Shown here one piece after another: positions 45,089-53,207 of a stretch of 64,000 bases of DNA. The notes below the pieces were generated by a model, which saw nothing but the letters and a program-made list of their open reading frames with translations, did no database searches and was not told the origin of the DNA. The position numbers were made by a program, and so were the translations under genes. Within the stretch, counting starts at the first letter, position 1, and each line of letters begins with the position of its first letter. The DNA comes from Agaribacillus aureus (GTDB taxonomy: Bacteria; Bacteroidota; Bacteroidia; Cytophagales; Cyclobacteriaceae): contig JAUJEB010000006.1 in the NCBI GenBank assembly GCA_030442055.1, positions 310,001-374,000 on the forward strand. The letters are read 5' to 3'.

Positions 45089-45988
45089 CTACCTTTTGAA
45101 ACTTTTGCTGATAAAAATCAAGGCGTCCAGGATACCGGTTCGCCAGTAACTCCAACTGTGACCTCCGTCCCTGATCCTGAATTCATGTGGAATTTCCATG
45201 TCTCTGAGCACGGTGTGCATCTTACTATTTCCCTTGTATAAAAAATCATCATCGCCACAATCAAAATAATATCGAACCGATTTAATATCGTCAACAGGCG
45301 TGTTTGCCAATAGATGAAATGGATTGTTGGCTTTCCAGTGTTTCGTTAGTCGGCCTTTACCTTTCAGGTGCTTGCCATACATAACGGCCTCTATTCGGTC
45401 CCAGCGTTCCTGTTCATGACTGATCACTTCCTCCTCGGTGTAAAATGCCGCACTTAACGGCGTGGAGGCGGCGAATAACTCCGGGTGTTTAATGGCGTAT
45501 AGGAATGCCCCGTATCCCCCCATCGACAAACCGCTGATCCCTCGAAATTCTTTTTTGATCCTGGTGCGGTAGTTTTGATCAATGTAAGGAATAAATTCCT
45601 GGATAAACATGTCTTCATATCTCACTTTACCTTCATGATCGTTAATATACCAGGTAACGCCGGCGTCAGGTGTCACGATAATCATGGGCGGAATATCGCG
45701 GTTGTTGATACCTTCATCAGCAATGGCCTGTATTTCCCCAAACTGCACCCAGGCAATGTCGGAATCGGTATATCCATGCAATAGATAAACTACAGGATAT
45801 TTCCGGTTTGAATGATCATAACCAGGAGGCAGGTAGATGGTATACCGAACTTCTTTATCAAGAATTTTACTGTTGAATGCTTCCCGTTCCATCACCTTGC
45901 CCCGTAGAAGATGGCCGATCTGTTGGGCATTTAAACAGTGAAAGCATGATAAGAACATAAGAAAAAACAAGGCTACGCGTTGGCTCAT
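45089..45988 (-). CDS. Secreted alpha/beta hydrolase of the esterase family
   Basis: This 299-aa protein has a signal peptide (about 1-21) followed by a hydrolase fold of the esterase D/feruloyl esterase kind: TIYLPPGYDHSNRKYPVVYLLHGY, the nucleophile elbow GISGLSMGGYGAF, then DCGDDDFLY and HSWSYWRTGI near the end with the presumed catalytic Asp and His. It could remove acetyl or aromatic groups from polysaccharides. It lies between the GMC unit and the DUF1080 gene, in a sugar-related locus. A role in glycoside degradation is inferred from context. Confidence 0.88.
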   Translation of the reverse strand: MSQRVALFFLMFLSCFHCLNAQQIGHLLRGKVMEREAFNSKILDKEVRYTIYLPPGYDHSNRKYPVVYLLHGYTDSDIAWVQFGEIQAIADEGINNRDIPPMIIVTPDAGVTWYINDHEGKVRYEDMFIQEFIPYIDQNYRTRIKKEFRGISGLSMGGYGAFLYAIKHPELFAASTPLSAAFYTEEEVISHEQERWDRIEAVMYGKHLKGKGRLTKHWKANNPFHLLANTPVDDIKSVRYYFDCGDDDFLYKGNSKMHTVLRDMEIPHEFRIRDGGHSWSYWRTGILDALIFISKSFKR

Positions 45989-46261
45989 AGTATTTTAATA
46001 AAAGAATGTTAGGCATAAAGCTTTTAAAAAAAGAAAAAACAAAGAGAAACCATAAAACTTTTTGCATTTTGTGTCATAAAACGTGAAATCAATGCTGCGA
46101 TCCAGGTCTGACCGGCTGTTTTACCTGTGTGCGAAGAATAAATTTTAACAAAGATTTGACTCCCCCCGTTTTAAATCTTAATATCGTTTTTTTGTTTTAG
46201 TCGATTTCACTGCATCAAGCTAACAGCAAATTTTAATGGACGCATCTAAAAACTTTAATCT

Positions 46262-47014
46262 ATGAAACCGAATCATCAATTTAAGACATCATTGCTTTTT
46301 ACAGCTTTTCTTTTCCTTGCTTATTTGGCTCACGGTCAGAGCGACGGGGATCCAAAATTGACAGAAGTATGGGAGCCGGAGCCAACGGTGGTCACACCGG
46401 GCGATGGCACGGCACCACCCTCCGATGCCATCGTATTATTTGACGGCACTAATTTTGACGAATGGAAGGGAGCAGATGGTGGCGAGGTAAAATGGGTTTT
46501 GGCAGATGGGGCCATGACAGTGAAACCAAAGTCCGGGATGATCACCACCAAAAAGGTTTTTGGAGATGTTCAATTGCATATTGAATGGCGTTCTCCGAAA
46601 ATTGTGGAAGGAAAAAGCCAGGGACGGGGCAATAGTGGTATTTTTCTTCAGGGGCTTTATGAATTACAGGTATTGGACTCATACCAGAATCGCACCTATT
46701 CGAATGGCCAGGCAGGCAGCATATACAAGCAACATATTCCTTTGGTGAACGTTTGTCGCGGCCCCGGAGAATGGCAAACCTACGATATTATCTATCAGGC
46801 GCCATTGTTTAAAGCTGACGGTTCATTAGGCCGCCCGGCTCGAATAACAGTCATTCACAACGGTGTTTTAATACAAAATAACGTGGAACTGGAAGGACCC
46901 ACCAAATATATAGGCAAGGCAAAATACAAGGCCCATGCCGAAAAATTATCGCTTGGGTTGCAGGATCATAGTAACCCGGTAAGTTATCGCAACATTTGGA
47001 TCAGGGAGTTGTAA
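46262..47014 (+). CDS. DUF1080 (3-keto-disaccharide hydrolase) domain protein
   Basis: The 250-aa secreted protein has a signal peptide (about 1-25, ending AHGQ) and a concanavalin-like DUF1080 domain: IVLFDGTNFDEWKGADGGEVKWVLADGAM, LHIEWRSP, RGNSGIFLQGLYELQVLDSY and GLQDHSNPVSYRNIWIREL. Members of this family have been shown to cleave glycosides already oxidised at C3. In this locus it would act on the product of the GMC dehydrogenase. It is on the opposite strand from the neighbouring genes and forms a single transcription unit. Confidence 0.9.
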   Translation: MKPNHQFKTSLLFTAFLFLAYLAHGQSDGDPKLTEVWEPEPTVVTPGDGTAPPSDAIVLFDGTNFDEWKGADGGEVKWVLADGAMTVKPKSGMITTKKVFGDVQLHIEWRSPKIVEGKSQGRGNSGIFLQGLYELQVLDSYQNRTYSNGQAGSIYKQHIPLVNVCRGPGEWQTYDIIYQAPLFKADGSLGRPARITVIHNGVLIQNNVELEGPTKYIGKAKYKAHAEKLSLGLQDHSNPVSYRNIWIREL

Positions 47015-47524
47015 GAGAAAGATTCAATCAACATTTGATGTTTGTTTTTGCACTTGCGTGTCTACCTGGTTTGTGCTTTTCTTGAAAACTGTTTTAGTAT
47101 AAGAAACTTCATTTTGGGAGAGGGGAGATTTTTTGATGTAATTTCTTAAATCTTCCCTGTTAAAAGCCCCTCTAAAGCAATCCCCAAAAAATAGATATAA
47201 ATTTGTTTTCGCGATTCTGGGCCTGGGCTCGTTTAAATCTTGTTTCTGTCCACCCTTTGGCAAGCTTTGCCAAAACCAATATAAATTGTTTTTGGCTTCG
47301 CTCGGCTTGGACTCATTTAAATCTCCTCTCTGAGAAGATTTTCCTTCCACCCACCTACCATCGCCGGCCCGGAATTTTGGCGGGCCTACCCGCTTCAGGA
47401 CAAAGACAAAGACACGGCAAAGACAACAAATAACAACCTTTAAAGCAATTTTCAAGGATGCCCTAGTTTATTATTTACCCACCAAAACACGCAGGCGCTA
47501 AGTTTTATTTCCAAAAGGTTCCCA
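47015..47524. other. Intergenic region with repeat element
   Basis: This stretch of about 510 bp contains a two-copy repeat (see 47197-47332). An open frame on the minus strand (47024-47455) crosses both repeats but has low-complexity, repetitive content and no start region typical of a gene, so I treat it as non-coding. Nothing else was recognised. Confidence 0.6.
47197..47332. repeat. Two-copy 52-bp intergenic repeat with palindromic centre
   Basis: Copy A (47197-47248) and copy B (47281-47332) have the same 52-bp length, begin ATAAATT, and share CTGGGCCTGGGCTCG against CGGCTTGGACTCATT followed by TTTAAATCT in both. Between them TTTGGCAAGCTTTGCCAAA is an inverted repeat. Period 84 bp. The pattern is of the intergenic repeat families that recur across Bacteroidota genomes. 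Confidence 0.65.
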
Positions 47525-48445
47525 TTACATTTTCGGAATGAATTGCCTGAGATAGGTGGCACATTGTCTAAGCGAAGCCTTTCTTTTGGCCAGAGATCCT
47601 TCATATACCCGGTCTTCCACTTCTACACAAACTGCGCCTTTATATTTTTGTTCCCCCAGGTAAGAAAAGAATCTTCCCCAATTGACATCCCCCATGCCAG
47701 GTAGCTTGGGAGTATGATACTCATTGGGATGCGCCATGATACCTACTTCATCCAACCGCTCCTTATCAAGACGGACATCTTTGGCATGCACGTGAAAAAA
47801 CTTGTGCCCCCAATCCCGGATGGGCTTATACGGATCCATATGTAGCCAGATAAAATGAGAGGGGTCATAATTAAGACCAAAATGATCACTTGGAATATCG
47901 TGGAACATCTTTTTCCAAAGCGCCGGTGTGGTAGCAAGATTTTTTCCACCAGGCCACTCATCTTCGGTAAAACTCATAGGGCAGTTTTCAATACCGATTT
48001 TCACACCTTGTCTCTCCGCGAACCTTACTAATGGCTTCCAGGTTTTTTTGAATTGAGGCCAATTTTCTTCCACAGACTTTTTCCAGTCTCTGCCAACAAA
48101 GGTATTCATTTGATTGATTCCCAACAGGGCACTGGCTTTAATCACCTTTTTAATGTGCTCACAGGCAACTTCCGCTTCCTTGCCGTTTGGCGCCAATGGG
48201 TTTGGATAGTAGCCCAAACCACTGATGCTTACGCCAGTTTTCTTTGTCAGGGAGATAACCGCCTCGGCTTCTTTCTTATTAAAATTTTCTACATCAATGT
48301 GCGTGATGCCAGCATATCTTCTGGTAGCTTTTCCTTTTGGCCAGCACATTACTTCCACACAGTCATAACCTTCTGTGGCTGCGAAATTTAATAGCTGCTC
48401 CAGGTTTAAATCCGGTAGTATAGCGCTTACAAATCCTAATTTCAT
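47525..48445 (-). CDS. Sugar phosphate isomerase/epimerase family protein (cytoplasmic)
   Basis: This 306-aa TIM-barrel protein of the AP-endonuclease 2/xylose isomerase-like fold starts [22 protein letters not shown]. Its metal ligands appear at the ends of strands: GIENCPM with a Glu, NYDPSHFIW with Asp and His, HVHAKDV, and the final VCVEVEDRV with Glu. There is no signal peptide. It resembles the isomerases/epimerases clustered with GMC dehydrogenases and DUF1080 proteins, which act on 3-keto sugars or inositol derivatives. Substrate is not known. Confidence 0.88.
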   Translation of the reverse strand: MKLGFVSAILPDLNLEQLLNFAATEGYDCVEVMCWPKGKATRRYAGITHIDVENFNKKEAEAVISLTKKTGVSISGLGYYPNPLAPNGKEAEVACEHIKKVIKASALLGINQMNTFVGRDWKKSVEENWPQFKKTWKPLVRFAERQGVKIGIENCPMSFTEDEWPGGKNLATTPALWKKMFHDIPSDHFGLNYDPSHFIWLHMDPYKPIRDWGHKFFHVHAKDVRLDKERLDEVGIMAHPNEYHTPKLPGMGDVNWGRFFSYLGEQKYKGAVCVEVEDRVYEGSLAKRKASLRQCATYLRQFIPKM

Positions 48446-48548
48446 CTGTTTATAATCTATTTTTAAGGTCAGATGGAACCTCGCATATTATAATCATTGC
48501 CCAGTGTGTCGATTACGTCATGCTCGGTTTCATGTTAAAAGTATATAG

Positions 48549-50705
48549 TTAAGGTAATGCAAATGCCACATAGGCATCTCCTGAATTCGTTCCCATTTTT
48601 CCGCCGCCACAGGCGATTACCACGTATTGCTTGCCATTGACCTGGTAACTGCTTGGCGTGGCATAGCCACCGGCCGGTAGCTGATGTTCCCATAAAATTT
48701 TGCCATTTTTTATATCGAAGGCCCGAAACATCTCATCCTGGCTGGCACCGATAAATAAAAGTCCACTTTTTGTGACGATAGGACCACCGTAATTTTCCGT
48801 GCCCGTAACCGGTATGCCTTTGGCTGTCAACTCCTTGAATTCACCTAAAGGAACCTGCCACAGTATTTCCCCTTTATTCAAATCAATGGCATTGAGTGTT
48901 CCCCAAGGCGGTTTTACAGCCGGATATCCATCGGGATCTTTAAAACGGATGTACCCGGTGCTGGTGTAGGTACTTTCTTCCGTCAGGGTATCTGCCGAAC
49001 CTTCCGTATCAAGTGTCAGTTCCTTTAATTCAAACAGATAAGCTTCAAGCGATTCCACTTGCCAGGGTGCCAACCAACTGAATACCGGCATGGCACCTTT
49101 GCCATTCTGAAGGATTTGTCGGAACTCATCGGATCCATATTTTTCCTTGATGGCAGTCAATGGAGGAACGGTACCCATAAAAGAACCACCTTTTTTATCA
49201 ATACCATGACAACCACCGCAATATTGTCTATAAAGCCCTTCTCCGCGATTAAAGGCTAAATTGCTTTTATCATTGCTGACCGGGACCATGGTCAATATCC
49301 ATGGCATTTCATTGGCATTCACATATAGAATTCCTGTGGCCGGATCAACGGCGGCACCTCCCCATTCGCCACCACCGTCAAACCCGGGGAAGATGACGGT
49401 ACCTTCCTCGCTGGGAGGAATGAACTGCTGGCCGGTTCTGGTAGTACTGAGTATTTTTTTTATATAATCATGGCTTGTTTGTGAGATATCGGTAACATTG
49501 TCGGCCGTCAGGAATTGCCTGGCAAAGGGTGGCGGTTTGGTTGGCAAAGGTTGGCTGGGCCACGATTGCTCATTTGGTAAATCTGACTTTGGGGAAGGGA
49601 CTTCTTCTATAGGAAATAATGGTTCGCCAGTATCCCTGTTAAGTAGAAAAACGTAACCTGATTTGGTAATCTGAGCTATTGCATCTATTTTTTTTCCTTC
49701 ATGTCTGACCGTGACAAGATTTGGAGGAGCCGGCAGGTCTCTGTCCCAAAGATCATGACGAATGGTCTGAAAATGCCAGATCCGTTCGCCGGTGCGGGCA
49801 TTTAGCGCAACGATGCAGTTGGCGAAAAGATTTTCCCCGTGCCTGTCGGCGCCATAAAAGTCGTAAGAGGCGGATCCTGTAGGAACGTAAACCACACCGC
49901 GCTTTTCGTCCAAACTCATACTGCTCCAGGCATTGGCGCCGCCAATTTCATTCCATGCATTTTCCGGCCAGGTTTCGGCACCATATTCTCCTGGCTTGGG
50001 GATGGTGTGAAAAATCCAGGCTATTTCTCCTGTCAATACATTGTAAGCTCTTATGTGACCAGGCGCTGCTCCCTTTTCCTCTGAAACCCTCGCCCCCAAG
50101 ATCAATAGGTCCTCGAAAATAATGCCGGGAGAATTGGCAGCAATGAATCTGTCATTTACTTTCCTGCCCAATCCCTCGTGAAGATCTACTTTCCCATTGT
50201 CACCAAAGGTTTTTATTGGTTTACCATCCTTGGCATTGACAGCAAAAAGATTGGCACCGGCAGTGATTAATAATCGGGTATCACCTTCTTTTTCCCAATA
50301 GGCAAGCCCGCGGTTTACCCCCATGCCGAACATGTCAAATTCTTCATCAAATGGATTAAATGTCCATATTTCCTCCCCGGTGGTAGCGTCTAACGCAAAA
50401 AAAGCAAGCCGGGGAGAGCTTCCAAATAAAACACCGTCGATGATCAAAGGATTACATTGTATCTGCGATCTGTTTTCAGGGTCGGCATCGCCTGTGCGGT
50501 AGGTCCAGGCGACCGAAAGCTCGCTTACATTGGCAGGGTTAATTTGTTCCGAGGGAGAATATTGAGAACTGGCCTTATCTCCCAGGTAACCCGGCCAGTT
50601 AATGTTTTGATCGGTTGGTTGACAACTAATTAAAAAAAGCAGCAAAAAGGAAAGTCCTTGGATTCCGTTTTTGTGGGTTATCTTTCCCAGCCCGTAAACA
50701 CCCAT
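48549..50705 (-). CDS. Pyrroloquinoline-quinone-dependent dehydrogenase with fused cytochrome c
   Basis: The 718-aa lipoprotein (lipobox LISC near residue 28) is a quinoprotein alcohol/glucose dehydrogenase: an eight-bladed PQQ propeller with repeats such as WTYRTGDADPENRSQIQCNPLIIDG, GEEIWTFNPF and GERIWHFQTIRHDLWDRDLPAPP. A cytochrome c domain is inserted at about 475-560 with CGGCH haem attachment and GAMPVF for the Met ligand. It would oxidise sugars or alcohols in the periplasm. No PQQ-synthesis genes are in the window. It starts immediately after the stop of the isomerase gene upstream (0 bp). Confidence 0.92.
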   Translation of the reverse strand: MGVYGLGKITHKNGIQGLSFLLLFLISCQPTDQNINWPGYLGDKASSQYSPSEQINPANVSELSVAWTYRTGDADPENRSQIQCNPLIIDGVLFGSSPRLAFFALDATTGEEIWTFNPFDEEFDMFGMGVNRGLAYWEKEGDTRLLITAGANLFAVNAKDGKPIKTFGDNGKVDLHEGLGRKVNDRFIAANSPGIIFEDLLILGARVSEEKGAAPGHIRAYNVLTGEIAWIFHTIPKPGEYGAETWPENAWNEIGGANAWSSMSLDEKRGVVYVPTGSASYDFYGADRHGENLFANCIVALNARTGERIWHFQTIRHDLWDRDLPAPPNLVTVRHEGKKIDAIAQITKSGYVFLLNRDTGEPLFPIEEVPSPKSDLPNEQSWPSQPLPTKPPPFARQFLTADNVTDISQTSHDYIKKILSTTRTGQQFIPPSEEGTVIFPGFDGGGEWGGAAVDPATGILYVNANEMPWILTMVPVSNDKSNLAFNRGEGLYRQYCGGCHGIDKKGGSFMGTVPPLTAIKEKYGSDEFRQILQNGKGAMPVFSWLAPWQVESLEAYLFELKELTLDTEGSADTLTEESTYTSTGYIRFKDPDGYPAVKPPWGTLNAIDLNKGEILWQVPLGEFKELTAKGIPVTGTENYGGPIVTKSGLLFIGASQDEMFRAFDIKNGKILWEHQLPAGGYATPSSYQVNGKQYVVIACGGGKMGTNSGDAYVAFALP

Positions 50706-51638
50706 CTACATGTTTTTAAGATAAGAAATGCTTTGGCCAATGCTGCCGATTGGATCGGGAGATTGATCTTGCTCAACGTGACATTCCTGTACGCCGATGG
50801 TTTCTGCTTTCTTAATGATGGCCTCCATGTCTATAACGCCATTGCCCAGTTCTTTGAACGCTTCCTTAGGCACTTCCTGCTCGGCAAAAATGACCGGGGT
50901 TCCCTTTAATTTATCTTTCAGGTGCAACTGGGAAATTCTTCCATCCAGGCGGTCCATTAGCTTTAATGGCTCGTAGCCGCCTAAGCTGGCCCAAAAAACA
51001 TCCAACTCAAATTTGACCAATTCCTTGTCAAAGTTTTCGATCATATACTCGTAAGGAACGGTTCCCTCAATGGGGCCAAATTCAAATGAATGATTGTGGT
51101 AACACAACTGAATTCCCCTTTTTTTACATGTTTCGCCTGCCTGATTTAATTTTTCCGTAATGGCTTTGATATCATCCATGGTGCTTCTTTCGCCGGGAAG
51201 CATGTAGCCAAAAACCAAATGTTTGAGTCCGAGATCCGCCGCGTCGTCTAATACACCGTTGAAATCATAACCTTCCGAAGGTTTTTGCTGACCGGCCTTT
51301 TCGGCAAGGTCCCAGCGGTTGGTAATGTGGGTCCACAAAAAAAAGGAGCTTCTGATCATTAATCCCAGGTCCTTTATAATGGGTATGAGGTTCCCGGCGC
51401 TGGTTACATCCATTAATTCGACCTGCTTGTAGCCTAATGAGGCAATTGCCTCTAAGGTCTTTGCCGGATTTTCAGCCAACTGGTTTCTGACGGTGTAAAG
51501 TTGTATGCCGATCTCGTCCATGTATTTACTTTTAACAATAGCATTTTGGCAGGCAGTGCTCATCCCAAGTAGGGGTAAACCCAAAGATATTGCCGTACCT
51601 TTTTTGATCATTGCCCTTCGGGTCAGGTGCGTCTTCAT
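50706..51638 (-). CDS. Sugar phosphate isomerase/epimerase family protein with Tat-type signal
   Basis: This 310-aa protein begins with a twin-arginine-like signal (LTRRAMIKKGTAISLGLPLLG, then a Cys) and carries a TIM-barrel isomerase domain: MDEIGIQLYTVRNQLAENPAKTLEAIASLGYKQVELMD, CYHNHSFEF (His/Glu), FELDVFWA and HLKDKLKG. Export suggests that it acts on periplasmic sugars, next to the PQQ dehydrogenase with no gap. It is divergent from the cytochrome c gene across 290 bp. The second isomerase at 47.5 kb is cytoplasmic, so the two may act at successive steps. Confidence 0.88.
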   Translation of the reverse strand: MKTHLTRRAMIKKGTAISLGLPLLGMSTACQNAIVKSKYMDEIGIQLYTVRNQLAENPAKTLEAIASLGYKQVELMDVTSAGNLIPIIKDLGLMIRSSFFLWTHITNRWDLAEKAGQQKPSEGYDFNGVLDDAADLGLKHLVFGYMLPGERSTMDDIKAITEKLNQAGETCKKRGIQLCYHNHSFEFGPIEGTVPYEYMIENFDKELVKFELDVFWASLGGYEPLKLMDRLDGRISQLHLKDKLKGTPVIFAEQEVPKEAFKELGNGVIDMEAIIKKAETIGVQECHVEQDQSPDPIGSIGQSISYLKNM

Positions 51639-51863
51639 CTTGGAAGTGTTAAGAAATGAATAATATAAAACATATGATTGGCAGCGGTCACCACCAATAC
51701 GGGAATATACGGAATTATTGGTTTAGTTGAAGGATTTGATAACAAAAATCCTTGATTTTGATGCCTTAAACCAATTGATACGATAGTGAATTAACATAAA
51801 ATGAAAAGGCCCGTTTCAGTTAATTTGAATTTTTCTTAAGGGATAGCTAAAACTTTTTTAATT

Positions 51864-51901
51864 TGGTGCCCTGAAGGAGTTTATGATTCCGTCAGGCACC
51901 A
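51864..51901. promoter_or_regulatory. Long imperfect inverted repeat before the cytochrome c gene
   Basis: TGGTGCC (51864-51870) pairs with GGCACCA (51895-51901); after one bulged C the stem continues with TGA and TCA and then GGA and TCC. It sits 28 bp before the ATG in the divergent intergenic region and has no T tract, so it may be an operator or a 5'-leader structure rather than a terminator. Confidence 0.45.
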
Positions 51902-51928
51902 GGTAAATGTTTTTTAAGCAATTGTAAT

Positions 51929-52390
51929 ATGAATGACTTGAAGTTGTTACTTACCGTAGCCGTCATATTGACGGTTGCCTGTTCTTTTCCAACGAAAAAT
52001 GAAAATAATGAAAAGCCTGAGGAAACAGCTCACCCTGTGTCATTGGTGCAGACTGAACCCTCAATGGGCGAAAAAATATACAATCAGTTTTGCATGGTAT
52101 GCCATATGAAAGATGGCTCAGGCGTGCCTGTACTAAACCCCCCACTTATCAAATCAGAGTGGGTCAATGGTGATAAAGACCAATTAATAAAGATTGTTCT
52201 CAATGGATCAGAAGGAGGGAAATATCCGGTAAACGGGGAAACCTACACCAATGCTATGACACCACATAACTTTTTATCCGACGAAAAAATAGCCGCTGTG
52301 CTTACTTTTGTAAGAAGTAATTTTGAAAACAACTCCGACGAAGTGACGCCTGCTGAAGTAGCAGCGGCACGGGAAAGTAATGGTAAATAA
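51929..52390 (+). CDS. Monohaem c-type cytochrome, lipoprotein
   Basis: The 153-aa protein has a lipoprotein signal (about 1-19, lipobox VACS) and a small class I cytochrome c domain: KIYNQFCMVCHMKDGSG with the haem site CMVCH, then LNPPLIKSEWVNGDKDQLIKIVLNGSEG, and a Met in AMTPHNFLSDEKIAAVLTFVR as the likely sixth ligand. It may accept electrons from the GMC dehydrogenase or the PQQ enzyme and pass them to the respiratory chain (compare LacB-type cytochromes). It is transcribed alone and ends in a strong hairpin. Confidence 0.9.
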   Translation: MNDLKLLLTVAVILTVACSFPTKNENNEKPEETAHPVSLVQTEPSMGEKIYNQFCMVCHMKDGSGVPVLNPPLIKSEWVNGDKDQLIKIVLNGSEGGKYPVNGETYTNAMTPHNFLSDEKIAAVLTFVRSNFENNSDEVTPAEVAAARESNGK

Positions 52391-52397
52391 TTACTGA

Positions 52398-52422
52398 CAG
52401 ACCACCAGTTGCTGGTGGTCTG
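52398..52422 (+). terminator. Hairpin terminator after the cytochrome c gene
   Basis: CAGACCACCAG (52398-52408) and CTGGTGGTCTG (52412-52422) form a perfect 11-bp stem with a three-base loop. The downstream T tract is weak (AACATTTTA), so Rho or the stem alone may complete termination. Confidence 0.7.
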
Positions 52423-52779
52423 AACATTTTACTTCCAATACTCTTTAAAAAGTGCTTGCGACACTAAATAAAACGCATATGTCTAGCGTTATGCCAGTGT
52501 CAAATCCCAAAAACCAGCCCTCCCTCAAAATACCCTTGAGCTAAAAATTTGATTTATATTGAAATTACCAGGAGGGAAGTTGCGATTATAAATGTATAAT
52601 GCATAACAGGTCGCGATAAATTTCAGGTAAACTATTTTATGAATTAGTTGGTTGTTTAGAAGTTAATTTAAAACCAACTGCTGAACCCATCCTCTAATGA
52701 GAAAGGGTAATTGAGTGGGAGCATTCGGCAATATTTACGATTTGCCACTAAGGCAACTGACTATAAATTAATTGTATAA
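52423..52779. other. Intergenic region before the hypothetical lipoprotein
   Basis: About 355 bp without an open frame worth calling. One inverted repeat, AGTTGGTT facing AACCAACT within about 52645-52682, is visible; its role is unknown. No RNA gene or consensus promoter was found. Confidence 0.45.
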
Positions 52780-53181
52780 ATGAAGTTTTATTTAATTTTA
52801 TTGCTTTTTCTGATAGCCTGTCAACCAACCAAAAAGAACCTTAACCTGCCAAATGATGTTAATCATGAAATGTTAATTGAGGAAAAGTTAGGCGGTAAGC
52901 CCGAGTATTTGACAAGCGCAGATGGAGACTATTTACTTTGCAGGAAAGTTGATAAATCCCACCCTGGCAAAATAGATTTTTTAGTTTATCATGTGCCAGA
53001 TCAGGAGATAGTTTACCAGGACAGACTTGAAAATGGCCAGGTAGCATGGGAAAACGATGCGATAATCAAAATTACCCAGACTTTAGGTAACAGAACGGAA
53101 GACTATCCCGAAGGGTATCGTATCTATTACTATGATGTAGTCAAGAAAAAAACAATGGAAAAAGCCCCTAAAAACAATTAA
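52780..53181 (+). CDS. Hypothetical lipoprotein
   Basis: I do not recognise this 133-aa protein. It has a clear lipoprotein signal (MKFYLILLLFLIACQ) and a mature part with beta-strand-rich character (DFLVYHVPDQEIVYQDRL, AIIKITQTLGN, GYRIYYYDVVKKKTMEK) without Cys or catalytic motifs. The gene is 26 bp ahead of the large T9SS-sorted protein and is likely in the same transcript, so it could help that protein at the cell surface, but this is conjecture. Confidence 0.7.
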   Translation: MKFYLILLLFLIACQPTKKNLNLPNDVNHEMLIEEKLGGKPEYLTSADGDYLLCRKVDKSHPGKIDFLVYHVPDQEIVYQDRLENGQVAWENDAIIKITQTLGNRTEDYPEGYRIYYYDVVKKKTMEKAPKNN

Positions 53182-53207
53182 ATACACATTAAAGATAATT
53201 ACATTAT

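Noticed and set aside
47024-47455. Open frame of 143 codons on the minus strand after the DUF1080 gene
   Set aside because: It runs through two copies of an intergenic repeat, its product is internally repetitive in the same way, and it has no signal, domain or credible start context.
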